This document shows, piece by piece, positions 1 to 10,114 of a DNA stretch of 64,000 bases. A program made the position numbers and the translations under genes. The notes under the pieces were generated by a model that was not told the DNA's origin, did not search any database, and saw nothing but the letters and a program-made list of their open reading frames with translations. The stretch comes from Absidia repens. Taxonomy: Eukaryota > Mucoromycota > Mucoromycetes > Mucorales > Cunninghamellaceae. How positions within the stretch are numbered: the first letter of the stretch is position 1; each line of letters begins with the position of its first letter. The stretch is from NCBI GenBank assembly GCA_002105175.1, contig MCGE01000031.1, forward strand, positions 248,001 to 312,000, in the 5' to 3' direction.

Positions 1-590
1 GAAATGAAATAGGTCATCACTAGCTGATAACAGATGCAAGTATAGTGCATAAGATAATTTGTGAGGGTATTGATAAAAACTGGGACCGCTAAAGATGATT
101 CATGACTGCATATAGTAGAGAACCAAAACAAGTCGTCATCCTGATGATTATCGATGTCAATAATGAAATGCGTGTTGTGTTCTTAGTTGCTAACACTTCT
201 ATCCCTCCCTTTTTTTTTTTTTTTTGCTGTCAATAACATGTGCATTAAGACTAAATTGGAAAATAAAATAAGGCAAACAAACAAGTCAATGATTGAACCC
301 CATCCTATTTCTATCACCATCAACCTGGGAGCGCCACTATTTTTACATACTTTTACAGTTTATAAATCCATTCTATACTTTTGATAACTGACAACATGAT
401 ATAAAATCCCCAGCCCAGTCAATCATTGATAAAACCAAAATTGCACGGTAGTAAAGTAAAATGTTTTTATTTGTATCATGAATTGTTTGTGACAAAAAAA
501 AAAAAAATACACATAATGAATAGAGCAAAACACGAATGGAGGTGAGACGGATGGCTATGTGTAACTATGTGAGATGTATTTAACTAAACG
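1..590. other. Intergenic, left edge
   Basis: No convincing coding exon. The stretch is AT-rich with short T- and A-tracts (for example near 210-225 and 495-508). The short open frames lack codon bias and cannot be joined to anything recognisable. It contains the 3' flank of the zinc-finger gene that ends at 591. Confidence 0.5.
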
Positions 591-1531
591 CTATTTGATG
601 GAACGGGCTGCTTGTACGTAACTAAAAAGAGATATCGGATAGTAAGGTAAAGAATAAGGGGAAAAGGCATGTGGCGAATCCAGCAAGTCAGAGGTATTTT
701 CATGCACGGAACTTGGATTGCAGTTGGACTGTGTAGACGATGTTGATATGTCGGATGAAGAAAAAACCTGCATATTGGGACTACATATATAAAAAAGATG
801 TGAGTAGGATGGGGATTTTTTTTTTGTTGTTGTTTTGCTCATATGCATTGGGTAGATAGATATCCTTCCCGCCCACCTCCCTACTGAGCTGCTCGCAAGT
901 GCCACCATGCCATATTTGATTTTCTTTTTCTTTACCTTCTTTCCGCTTGACAGGCTATTCTATGTTTTGACAGAGTCGTTTTTCTTGTAAAAGACCTCTC
1001 ACACCTATTACAAGTATAAGGACGGGTACCTGAATGAATTCTTCGGTGTCGTGCCAAAGAGGATGACTGCCCGGCATAAAAAAAGCAGAAACACACACAC
1101 ACAAAAGAAAAAAGCCAAATCAGTGTTTCATATACAGCAAATATAAATATTGTCTTGTATCCAACTTACATCGCTAAAGGCCTTCTTACATAAAGGCTGT
1201 TCGCAAATATGAGGACGCTCACCAGAATGAGTTCTGTAGTGCACAGTCAAAGCCGAGCGTTGGATAAATTGTTTGGTGCAGCCAGGCCAATCACAGGGGA
1301 ATGGTCGTTCATTTGTGTGGATGCGTCGGTGTCTTGCGAGATCAGATCGTCGAGAGAAGGCTTTGTTGCAAGAGCTCCAATCACAGATAAATGATCGTTT
1401 TTTGTGCTGGGTTCATGGTGGTGCTGAATGAGGTATCTCGAAAACGATTTTGGTGGTTGTTGAGGTGACCGTGAGTATGGTGAATAAGGAGGGTGTGCGG
1501 ATTCTTCATTTAAAAGTAGAGGTATATTCAT
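591..1531 (-). CDS. C2H2 zinc-finger transcription factor (four fingers), frameshifted as read
   Basis: Exons on the minus strand: 1531-1170, 1066-936 and 780-591; GT-AG introns join in frame. Four consecutive C2H2 fingers are visible: one beginning [12 protein letters not shown], one beginning [12 protein letters not shown], one beginning [12 protein letters not shown] that is split by the first intron, and one beginning [10 protein letters not shown]. The linkers (HTNERPF, HSGERPH, HSGTRPY) are typical of DNA-binding tandem arrays, so this is probably a nuclear transcription factor; the target is unknown. A Ser/Pro-rich N-terminus (starting [11 protein letters not shown]) lies in the adjacent frame. 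The two frames meet at the A-run (T-run on +) at 1398-1403, where one extra base would give a continuous 227-residue protein. Without that base the finger frame has a TGA just upstream and no start. The alternative is an unseen 5' exon ending in phase 0 before 1406. The finger region is secure; the start is not. Confidence 0.75.
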
Positions 1532-2042
1532 TGATTTGTGAAAAATATTTGACAAAGAAAGAGAGAAAGAGAGAGAAAAAAAAGGGGGGGGAACAGACCG
1601 AGAAAATTTAAAAGAGCGCCGCATATTGGTAGATCGATCACAAAAAAAAAGGCTGATGAGGGGCAAGATGAAAACAAAATAAACATTGCACGTGAAGTAT
1701 TGAACAAAACTCTTGAAACACAATACGAATGTTAGCAATTGCAAGATGATGAGACACCAACAACAAGGTGCATTCTTTGTTCAAGCACATTCGTAACACA
1801 AAGGCCGTTCACTTTCCAATAGTGACCATTTTACCATTCATTATATCGAGTCCATTTACAAATATTCATGAAGTAAAAAAAAATATAGAATGGTTTTTAT
1901 TTTGAGTCAAAATGATGAATATGTATAAAAAACAAAAACAATGATAATGATAATAATAATAATAATAAAGAAGAATATCAATTAATATTTTAAAACTAAT
2001 ACTATACTAATACTAATCCCAACAATAATAAAAAAATCTAAT
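1532..2042. other. Intergenic between eIF3h and zinc-finger gene
   Basis: This holds the 3' flank of the gene ending at 2043 and the presumed promoter of the zinc-finger gene, both on the minus strand. It contains purine-rich and AAT-repeat tracts (about 1948-1970). On the minus strand near 1840-1800 a short frame contains a CxxC motif after SERPL, but I could not join it to the downstream exon. Confidence 0.4.
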
Positions 2043-3397
2043 CTACTTTTGCAATTCTTGAATGCTGTATAATCTTGCGAGACTGGGACCTGCAAATTGG
2101 TTGAGTTGCTTGGTGAAGTTGTGCATTTGAGCGCTGAGAATCATGGAATCCAGACGACTAGGTTCAGTTGGGAGTTTGAACAATGTATTGACTTCGTCTT
2201 CAGGTAATGGTTTTTGTCCTTGAGCCACACGTTGTACATTTTCTTGTTTCTAATTAAAAAATATATATGAGTGTTCAATCACCCAAGTCATCCAAGTCTT
2301 TGATAACACTTACTCTCTTTGTGAGCCAAGCTTGCATCTTGGTTTGTTCACGGGCCACGCTTCGTTGCCAGTATTGATAATTGTTTTGTTCTTGTTGTTG
2401 AGCATCCGAGCAATCCAAAAGGTATTGTAAATTCTTTTGCATAAAGGGATCCAATTCCAAATCCAATACATCAAAGTTGGGCGCAAGGGGTCGAGATTCT
2501 TCCACTTCAATTTGAGTTGACTTTTGAGAAGCAAAAGTTGATAAAGATTCGAGGCGATCCACATCCAGTTTAGGCATTTCAATGTTGTGAAGCATCAACG
2601 TCACCAAATGAGAGTTGTGAATTTCGACAGGTAATTCTTCAAAGATGTTGTTAAAGGACAGTTTGGCTGCAGCAAGGCTAACAATAAGAATCAATGAATC
2701 AATAAACTATGCCAATAATCATATCTATCCTGTTTCAAGTATTTACCTTTCCGTGGTGAATTTCTTGGCTTCAAAGGCCTTCATAAATCCCTTTTGTAAT
2801 CTAAACGCCCGTAAGCTCAAGTTGCTTTGCGCAGTGCTTTTGGATACGTCGTGAATCAAGACCACTGACTGTTCGCTCAAGGAATTTTGGTAGCTGTATT
2901 GGGTTTCAATCAAGTTCAGGTCAACAAAGTTGCCAAGATGAGCAGATCGATACCATCCCACCGTATTATTGTCTACATTGGTTGCACGAAGACATTTCAT
3001 CATTTCTAATTGATATTGGGCTATCATAAACAAAGAGAAACACGGTAAGTCAAAGTCGCAACATCGCCACACACAAAATCAAATTCTCTAGTAACCTTAC
3101 CACTGGCAGTTTCGTCATCGTCAGAAGGGAAAGGGAAGCAGTTGGTTACTTCCAATGTACCCTTATCGTCCAAACCAAGTAATTGACCAGTGACATCACT
3201 AGGATAGGATTCGCGACAGTGCTTGATGATTTTCAAAACAACCTAAAAAACAAAACATAGGCCGATGAAAATAAATAAATAAATAAATAAAATAGCTAGT
3301 ACAGGCGAATTATGTTAAAGTTAGTACAATTTATTATAATCCTTACCAAACCATCGAGTTGGACCACACTGAGAGGTTCAGATTGAAGAGAGACCAT
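2043..3397 (-). CDS. Eukaryotic translation initiation factor 3 subunit H
   Basis: Five exons on the minus strand (3397-3347, 3242-3101, 3020-2747, 2677-2314, 2249-2043) give an uninterrupted 345-residue protein, the usual length for eIF3h. It is a subunit of the cytoplasmic eIF3 complex that brings mRNA and initiator tRNA to the 40S ribosome. The N-terminal MPN domain (about residues 10-150) contains the family segment [13 protein letters not shown] and the region [12 protein letters not shown]. The latter replaces the metal-binding HxHP of catalytic JAMM enzymes, so this is a non-enzymatic MPN protein, as expected for eIF3h and unlike CSN5 or Rpn11. The C-terminal half is helical and charged. 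The start is the ATG at 3397, giving [17 protein letters not shown] in a 51-base first exon. An upstream A-tract and AT-rich DNA separate it from the TBC gene. The call is firm. Confidence 0.93.
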
Positions 3398-3674
3398 GAT
3401 ATATGTGTATAATAAAAAAAAAAAAAAAAAAAGAAAGGGTAAGCCGAAAACATTTTTTTTTTTATTTCAGTGACTTGCCACCAAAAACAGAAGCGGTATT
3501 TACAAAATCAATTGCCGCTGTGTTTTTCATGGTGTGGAGTTCAAAGGGGTAATATTCTGACAGTAAGGAATCAACGAAGAATTTTATTTTTATATTAAAA
3601 AAAAACAAAACAAAAAAAAAAGAATCTAAACTGCTATAAGGAATATAACTATCAACTTTTTTTTATAACAGTAA

Positions 3675-5473
3675 CTAATGAAAATCCATCAATCCACCAA
3701 CATCAATCGAATTCTTTCTTTTGGCCAGCCATTCAGTCAGTAATTCATCTTCCCATTCTTCAACAGGTATGTCGTTCGCTAAGTATTGGTCCGCCTTGAT
3801 TCGATCAGGTGCCATACTTCCATGGATTCCCCAGTCCCTATACCAAGTATTGATCGTAGACCTATAAAATTAAAGAACCACAAATGATAGAGTAACTATT
3901 AGTGAGTGACCTTCTGTTTTTTAAAATTGAGATTCCTGTCACCCATTCCAAAAATGACTTACTCGTCGTGTAGCCAAATTCCGCTGCGCTTTTGGAGGTG
4001 TAACGATGAGTATTTTTCTTCTAATCGTATTGCCAAACCAATAGTACGTTCAATATTCAAATCGTGAGGGATGTGAGTTACTTGTGAGTGAAGGTATTCC
4101 GGGTTGGTTCCAATTAGTTCGTCCTTCCTAAGTAAAGTGATCTATAAACATATCACGTTAGTCATGGCTGATTTATGCAATATATAATATATACTTACCG
4201 CACTGGCAACAAATAGTGGCATCATCACTGAGCTCGAAACAAACAAGTCGAATAATCGAGTGATCTTTTTCAAATCGGTCAAATCATGACTAAACCAAGT
4301 CAAGACCCAACTAAGGGCATAGAATGGCATGACATTGTACCTTTTTTTCGAATATATAATAATAGAGTCATAACAGTAAGTGAGATCAATTAACTGTGTT
4401 CAGGAAATCCCTACCTTTCCATAAAAGCCATCAATTCCAGATCTTCATATTCAATAATAGACATCATCAAGCGTAGTTGTTTTGATATAGGATCAAAAGA
4501 TTCAAGCATCGCATCTGTAATAAAAATAAAAAAAAGCAAGTCAAGGTAAATCGTCATGAATATGATATAATGTGACCAGCACGCAGCACGTGGTGGATGA
4601 GTAATGAAAAGGATATCTAGTGAAGAATAGCGCAACATTTTCAGCAGCTGGAATGGCAGCCTTTTTTCCAAGGACCAATAAAAATACTGTACAGATATCG
4701 TGGAAACCCTAACCAATTATCATCGAATTAGTAATACTATCAATAGACAACCGCTTCTTTTTTTTATTTACTTGATAATATTTCAACCTAGGATTACGCC
4801 ATAGAATTTCCACAATCATGGCATGTAATTGTCGCTGCTTGTGGGCCTTCGATCGAGGAGTGATATCTAACAATGTATATGTTTCGACTGTTAGCGATTG
4901 TACATTAAAGTATGATCCAAAACTTTTATTGGCACATTATATGATTCCTACCTTGTGGATAATAATAAAGCGACCTTTCAACATCTTTGTAAACTTGTAT
5001 CGTATCGGCAACTTGCGTCTCTGATAAAGCATGTTCGTAAAGCCATTCAATTTTGTGTCTCATGCTGCATATCACAAAGAGTATTCGCCTCTCCAGCCTC
5101 CCACTTACCGCAGCCTTTCTCGTCAACATAGGAGCCTTGGTGAGTTTTGAGTAGTATCGGCCTATGAAAACAAGTAGTATGAGTATCTTTATCTCAAAAA
5201 GCAATAATTTCTATCCTGTATTATATTTACCAAATCAATCGACGCCACCCATCATGTATAAAACCTTCAGGTTCGCGAGCCAATTTTCGAAGAGCGGTAA
5301 AATCATTCTCAATAACGGCTTGTCGTATGAGGTCCAGTCTTTGGGTACGTTGGACACTTTTAACTATATAAATAAGAACAATAAGACGAATACTGCCAAA
5401 GATAGATTGTATGTTGGTTGACCTTACCTAGCGACATCTTCACACCTAAGCCAAGATTCGTCAAGTCATGCAT
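3675..5473 (-). CDS. TBC-domain Rab GTPase-activating protein, TBC1D20/Gyp8 type, with a U12-type AT-AC intron
   Basis: Ten exons (minus strand): 5473 or 5437-5428, 5363-5231, 5161-5109, 5020-4952, 4866-4772, 4708-4617, 4516-4415, 4340-4199, 4141-3963, 3861-3675. From the ATG at 5437 the frame closes at 353 residues; an in-frame ATG at 5473 would add 12. TBC landmarks are present: RRLIWPILLK, the arginine-finger segment VYKDVERSLYYYP, the glutamine-finger segment YYQGFHDI, and FYALSWVLTWFSHDL, which is diagnostic of the TBC1D20/Gyp8 subfamily that acts on Rab1/Ypt1-class GTPases at the ER-Golgi. Family members usually end in a membrane anchor; I see none here (C-terminus DVGGLMDFH). The intron at 4616-4517 does not have GT-AG ends: it begins ATATCCTTTT and ends AC, and only this choice keeps the frame (LFFT-R-DAML). 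Confidence 0.88.
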
Positions 5474-6487
5474 AAGGAAGAGTGGTCAAATAGTCAAAAG
5501 ACAAAAGATACCAGCTTTGAATCCAATTCAAATGTCACAATTTCTTTCACTACTTTTTTTTTTTTTTTTATATCGTGATGTTGTTCACTTTTAGAGAGTG
5601 ACGTACTATTGATAATAAAATCAAAGAAGACCAAAAAAGAGAAAGAGGAAAAAAAAGGAGAATTCACATAATTTGAAAGTGCGCCAATCAAATTAGTTTC
5701 ACAGCCTCTTTAATTGATTTGTAATATCCTGCTCACTATTCTGTGCACTCTTGTTTCAACACTAATTTTATCTATTTGTTCTTACAATAAAGATTCCATA
5801 AATATATAAAAACCATAAGCATGTTTAAAATAAAAAATTAATAGTGAAAACTAAATTTTTGCCCATCCTTCCACAAAATGCGCTGGTGGGTAAATTTTTC
5901 CCGAATCGGAAAAGGAAGGAAAAGGAATCAAGGGGAAGATTTCCACTGTCTGGCTTTGATGAGTCATCAGCCAATGGTAATTCGATTTCATGCAAAACCA
6001 GCCAAATTATACTAAAAGGTGGCAAAAATGTGGAATTCCACGTCAGTCTTCTTGGCCAATGTAGTGCACATGACAGGTGTATTGATGGGGATGGTGATCA
6101 CAAAACCAAGACTAAATACTATCACACATATTAATTGAAATGTCTCAACTTATCGACTGTAGCTTTCTTCTCTATTTTTGTTAATATTATTTTAATTTCT
6201 TGATATAAAACATCGTAAAAAGCGAAGTAATGGTTAATCGTTGGCTCATTCGTTCAAAAAGGTTGCTATGACAACAACTGGTCATAATTTGACTCATTGT
6301 CCATCGTGCAACATTATAATTTAACCACCGACCATTTTATATAAATAGAGGAGTTTTATTCTGGCATTTCTTCGTCTTTCTTCTCATTTTTTTTTTTTTT
6401 TCCACCACTCTAAAACTTTTTATCACCTTATTAACATTTCCTCAAAAAATATACATCTATTCCCATCGAATTATCATTGATATACAG
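5474..6487. promoter_or_regulatory. Divergent promoter region between the TBC gene and a zinc-finger gene
   Basis: About 1 kb between head-to-head genes. The short open frames on both strands show no recognisable protein. A TATA-like element (TTTATATAAATAG, 6336-6348) lies about 140 bases upstream of the ATG at 6488. It is followed by a T-rich tract (6389-6401) and a CT-rich leader, a plausible core promoter for the rightward gene. Confidence 0.45.
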
Positions 6488-7793
6488 ATGTCTTCAACCA
6501 ATCATCAAGAATTCTCATTTTTTAACTGGCTGAATCAATCTCATCAGCGTAAAGGTAATTAATAATCATATCAATGTATTGACAGAAGAAATATAAAATA
6601 TTTGATGGCTCATCATCTTTCTTTTCATATGTGTGTATTATATAGATGTAATAAAGGCACCAACTAATGGCGCTTCATGGACTCGGCCTTACACTACTAC
6701 TGCTGCGGTCCCACCAACCTTCCACCCTATTGCTTCCAACAACTCGCCACTAATCTCAACGCCGTTTCTGGACTCTAGTGCGGATGACGCATTATCTCCA
6801 GCTTGTTTCTCACCCTATCAAACGCTATCACCCCATTTGAATCACCCTAATCGTTATCATCATCACCGGGACCACCAACATGCCGACATTACTGTAGGAC
6901 AATACATTGATCAAGATACTACAAATACGGAGGTGAAAAGTGAACCTATTTTTACTGGTGATCCAATGGAATTGTTGATTGACAAATCAAAGGCCGTCAG
7001 TACAAGCCCTGCCTTCCTTGCGTCAGACGATATCTCAACACCTCTCTTTGGACCTATTGCATCAACCTTTGATAACGATGGGCAACAACTACAGCAGCAG
7101 CAGCAAAACTCAGGGACACTGTCACATGATCATGCTTTTGCTATGGACTGGCCTTGCTACAATGAAGGTGATGGGTTTTTATTTCATGCGCTAGAAGGGA
7201 TTACCAACACTTCAACGGCATCGATTTTTCACGGTGCTCAGAAAAATGATCAACAACAATATGAATTCAGCAAAACCTCATCAGTACCATCACCAGCAAA
7301 CGACCAAAACCATTCAGCGAACCCAACTGACGAAACCAACAAAAACGGCAATACCAACACCACCACTGAATTCATCCACACAGAAAATAAGGCCACATTG
7401 AAAGGTAGCAATAAAAGCAACAAACGACGACGAAGAAATAGCTATTCATCAGATAGTAGCGAATCGGATCACAACAAACGACGCAACACTGCCAAGGCCA
7501 AGCATTCTGAAGAAAATGAAAAACGACATGCTTGTCCCATCTGTCGGCGGAAGTTCTCACGAAGATACAACCTCAACACTCATATTCGAACGCACAATGC
7601 CAATAGGATCAAGGAATTTTCTTGTGATGTTTGTGGAAGCAGCTTTGATAGAAAACATGATCGGGATCGTCATTTGGAATCAGTTCACTTGGGGAAAAAG
7701 TCTTACTCGTGCAAATCTTGCAATGCAGCTTTCTGTCGACGGGACGCTTTATCTCGGCATACTGTCAAGTTTCATGGTGTTGGTGGCGCTTGA
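6488..7793 (+). CDS. C2H2 zinc-finger transcription factor (three C-terminal fingers)
   Basis: Two exons, 6488-6554 and 6646-7793, give a 404-residue protein. The first exon encodes MSSTNHQEFSFFNWLNQ and ends in phase 1 at GTAATT; the second resumes with DVIKAPTNG. Most of the protein is low-complexity Ser/Thr/Asn/Gln sequence, as in fungal activation regions. A basic patch (SNKRRRRNSYS, about residue 270) could serve as a nuclear localisation signal. Three C2H2 fingers occupy about residues 315-400: one beginning ACPICRRKFSRRYNL, one beginning FSCDVCGSSFDRKHD and one beginning YSCKSCNAAFCRRDAL. The protein ends only a few residues after the last histidine. It is a sequence-specific regulator by family; I do not recognise the orthologue. 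A TATA-like element sits about 140 bases upstream. Confidence 0.88.
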
Positions 7794-8243
7794 AAAACAT
7801 CAACATCAATTCTTCAATTCTTTTCCCTTCTCTTGGCCCCAAGAAAAAACAAAAAATACCAAGCATTCCCTCTTTTGCTCTCTTGTGCTACGCGACTACG
7901 GATTATCCCTTACCTCCCCTCTCTCTCTATGATTTTTATTAGCGTACATATGCCTTCATCCCTTTAGTATAGTATATACACCCTTTACATTCCATTTATT
8001 TTATATAGCTCTTACATCTACATTTTTAGTACCCTACTCTTCCATTTGTCTGTTTATTTTTATGACCATGTAAATAAAATCTCTTCTCAAACATCACATC
8101 CAAACAAACTGTCTAGCCTATATTCCTTTTTTTTTTTTTTCATATGCGATCCGAGATCATCAAAATATTATAGTATGTGTGATAAATGCCTTTATTTATA
8201 ATGTGATAAATGTATGTCTATAAAATTAAAACTACATAAAATT
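7794..8243. other. Convergent 3' flanks
   Basis: This lies between two convergent genes. AATAAA-type sequences (for example near 8076) and T-rich tracts are consistent with 3' ends of both transcripts. No gene seen. Confidence 0.4.
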
Positions 8244-10114
8244 CTATTCTAATCGTTGTACGACTACACTATTACATAAACCAGCTTCTTTCAGCGACTG
8301 TTCACCATTTTGCAACTGCTTGACTGGAAATGTTGTTTGCAAGAGATATGATCGTTGCCCGTGCTGTTGACTAAAATAGGTGACATAATAAAAGTTTTGA
8401 GACCAAAGACCTAATCATTTAAACTCATCCAACCCCTCCCCCCCTCAGCACCCACTTCAACTTACTTATCAATGTAGTGTCGAAGATCGTTCACTGTATG
8501 TGTAAGATTGAATTTCTTAACAAGCCTGTCACAAATAAAAAAAGAAAGGAAAAAAAAAACATTACATTGTCAGGTATACCTCCCGGACCATTTTCCCTTC
8601 CTATATCGTCAAACTTCCTTACCGAGATCCATCACTTAGACGTATTTGTACTGATGTTGTAGGTTGACTTGCATCAATTTCAAAAGGTTCAGTCGGAGGC
8701 ATGGATGCCGTAGTAATAGCAGTACTGGGAGAAGAAGAGCTACTGCCAAGTCGGTTACCACTCCCTTCAAATGGCTTTGGTGGTGCTTTTGCTGGAGGGA
8801 TGTAATCTTCATCTTGTCGCTTGGATACTTTCACATCTACCGGTTGTCCATGATGTACGTTCAATAAGGATAAGGGAGCACGACTAGGTATTCCCACCCC
8901 CGCAGCCCCCCCAGAAAGGAATCATTGTGAGTCATTTTTTTTTTTTAATCCTAGAAGCTTCCGCTCACCCTTACTTACCCACTATTGATTGCGTTCAACA
9001 TGGCCGCATTCGCAGGATCATCATACCGCAGTAATGGCCCATCGTCCACACTATATCCATTTCTCCAAAAAGTCAAGTGCCGTGTAACCTATACGCCACC
9101 AAAAGAACAGTTATTAGTATACCACCCGTCGTCTCTTTTTTTCTTCTTCTTGATATTCCAAGTCTTACAGGTATCATGGATTCATCTTCTTCAACTGCAG
9201 TGTCATTCACCGTGACAGAAGGGTCCTCTTCGCTACCCAATGTATGCCCAGATCCCGTAAAGTAGGATGGCGTTGAATGTCTTTCAGCATCAGATCCTTC
9301 AGTAGTAGAGCCTCCACTATGCAAAAACAAAAGCAAGTCAATATCCATCTAGTTTGTACCGCTGTTCGCTCCCTCCCCCTCCACCCCATTTACCCACCGC
9401 TCTCCATCCAGAATGACTCACGCAGCAGCTTTTTTCAAGATTTCTTCCACAAGGCTTTTGCTTTTACTCTGTTTGGAGGGGTCTTGTACAAGCATACCAC
9501 TAGAATAAAAACAATGAATATGTGTATGAGTATTCAATGAAAGATTTGCCCCCCCCCCTTTTTCTTGAGGCAGATTGCCCTACGTACGATTTTTCACCAC
9601 CGGCGAAGAAATTTTGAGCTTGGTTACCGCTTTCAGTATCACGAGGAGCGACATCATTCAAGGTCCGTATATTAGATCTACAGGAAAAATGCCAGTCATT
9701 AATTTCCACGTATCGTTCTTCTCCTCCTTTCCTATTTTGCTGTATTGTCAGTAATATATACTTACGACCTGGATGATCTCGACGCGTTACTGGAATGCTT
9801 ACTGGGACTGGACATCGGTGCCTTGGGTGTAGTTGTCACGTTGGAACCGTAGGGAGAGTCAGAAGCAGCGCCAGGTATACTTTTCCTGGTAAGTCTGTTG
9901 CCATTGTTGTGGTGTTGAGCAACGGCCAACTAGAACAGTAACAGAAAGAAACCAAGTGTTAGCATCGATCATAAATGTTCTACTAGACATGTTTTTTGAC
10001 AGGCTCACTTACTTCTACATCCCAGTTCGCGCTTTCTAGGTATATTTTAGCCTGATCTTTTGAAACATTGGTAGCTTTAATGAACTCGTCCATCAGCTTG
10101 TCTTGATCGATCAT
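8244..10114 (-). CDS. p47/Shp1-like UBA-SEP-UBX cofactor of Cdc48/p97
   Basis: Nine exons on the minus strand: 10114-10013, 9929-9766, 9677-9588, 9499-9422, 9316-9169, 9088-8979, 8883-8623, 8525-8466, 8370-8244. All join by GT-AG in frame to give 379 residues, close to p47 and Shp1. The N-terminal UBA domain ([18 protein letters not shown] to SANWDVELAV) binds ubiquitin. A Ser-rich linker leads to the [15 protein letters not shown] segment. The SEP domain (about residues 195-270, [17 protein letters not shown] ... [17 protein letters not shown]) is followed by a C-terminal UBX domain (about 300-379, [17 protein letters not shown] ... [16 protein letters not shown]). The protein recruits the Cdc48 ATPase to ubiquitylated or membrane-fusion substrates. 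It is convergent with the zinc-finger gene downstream. Identification is firm. Confidence 0.93.

Noticed and set aside
5020..5083. TBC exon 4 starting further upstream (frame containing ICSMRHKIEWLYEH)
   Set aside because: No donor and acceptor pair joins that segment to exon 3 in frame. The acceptor before 5020 gives a clean phase-1 join and keeps the family motif.
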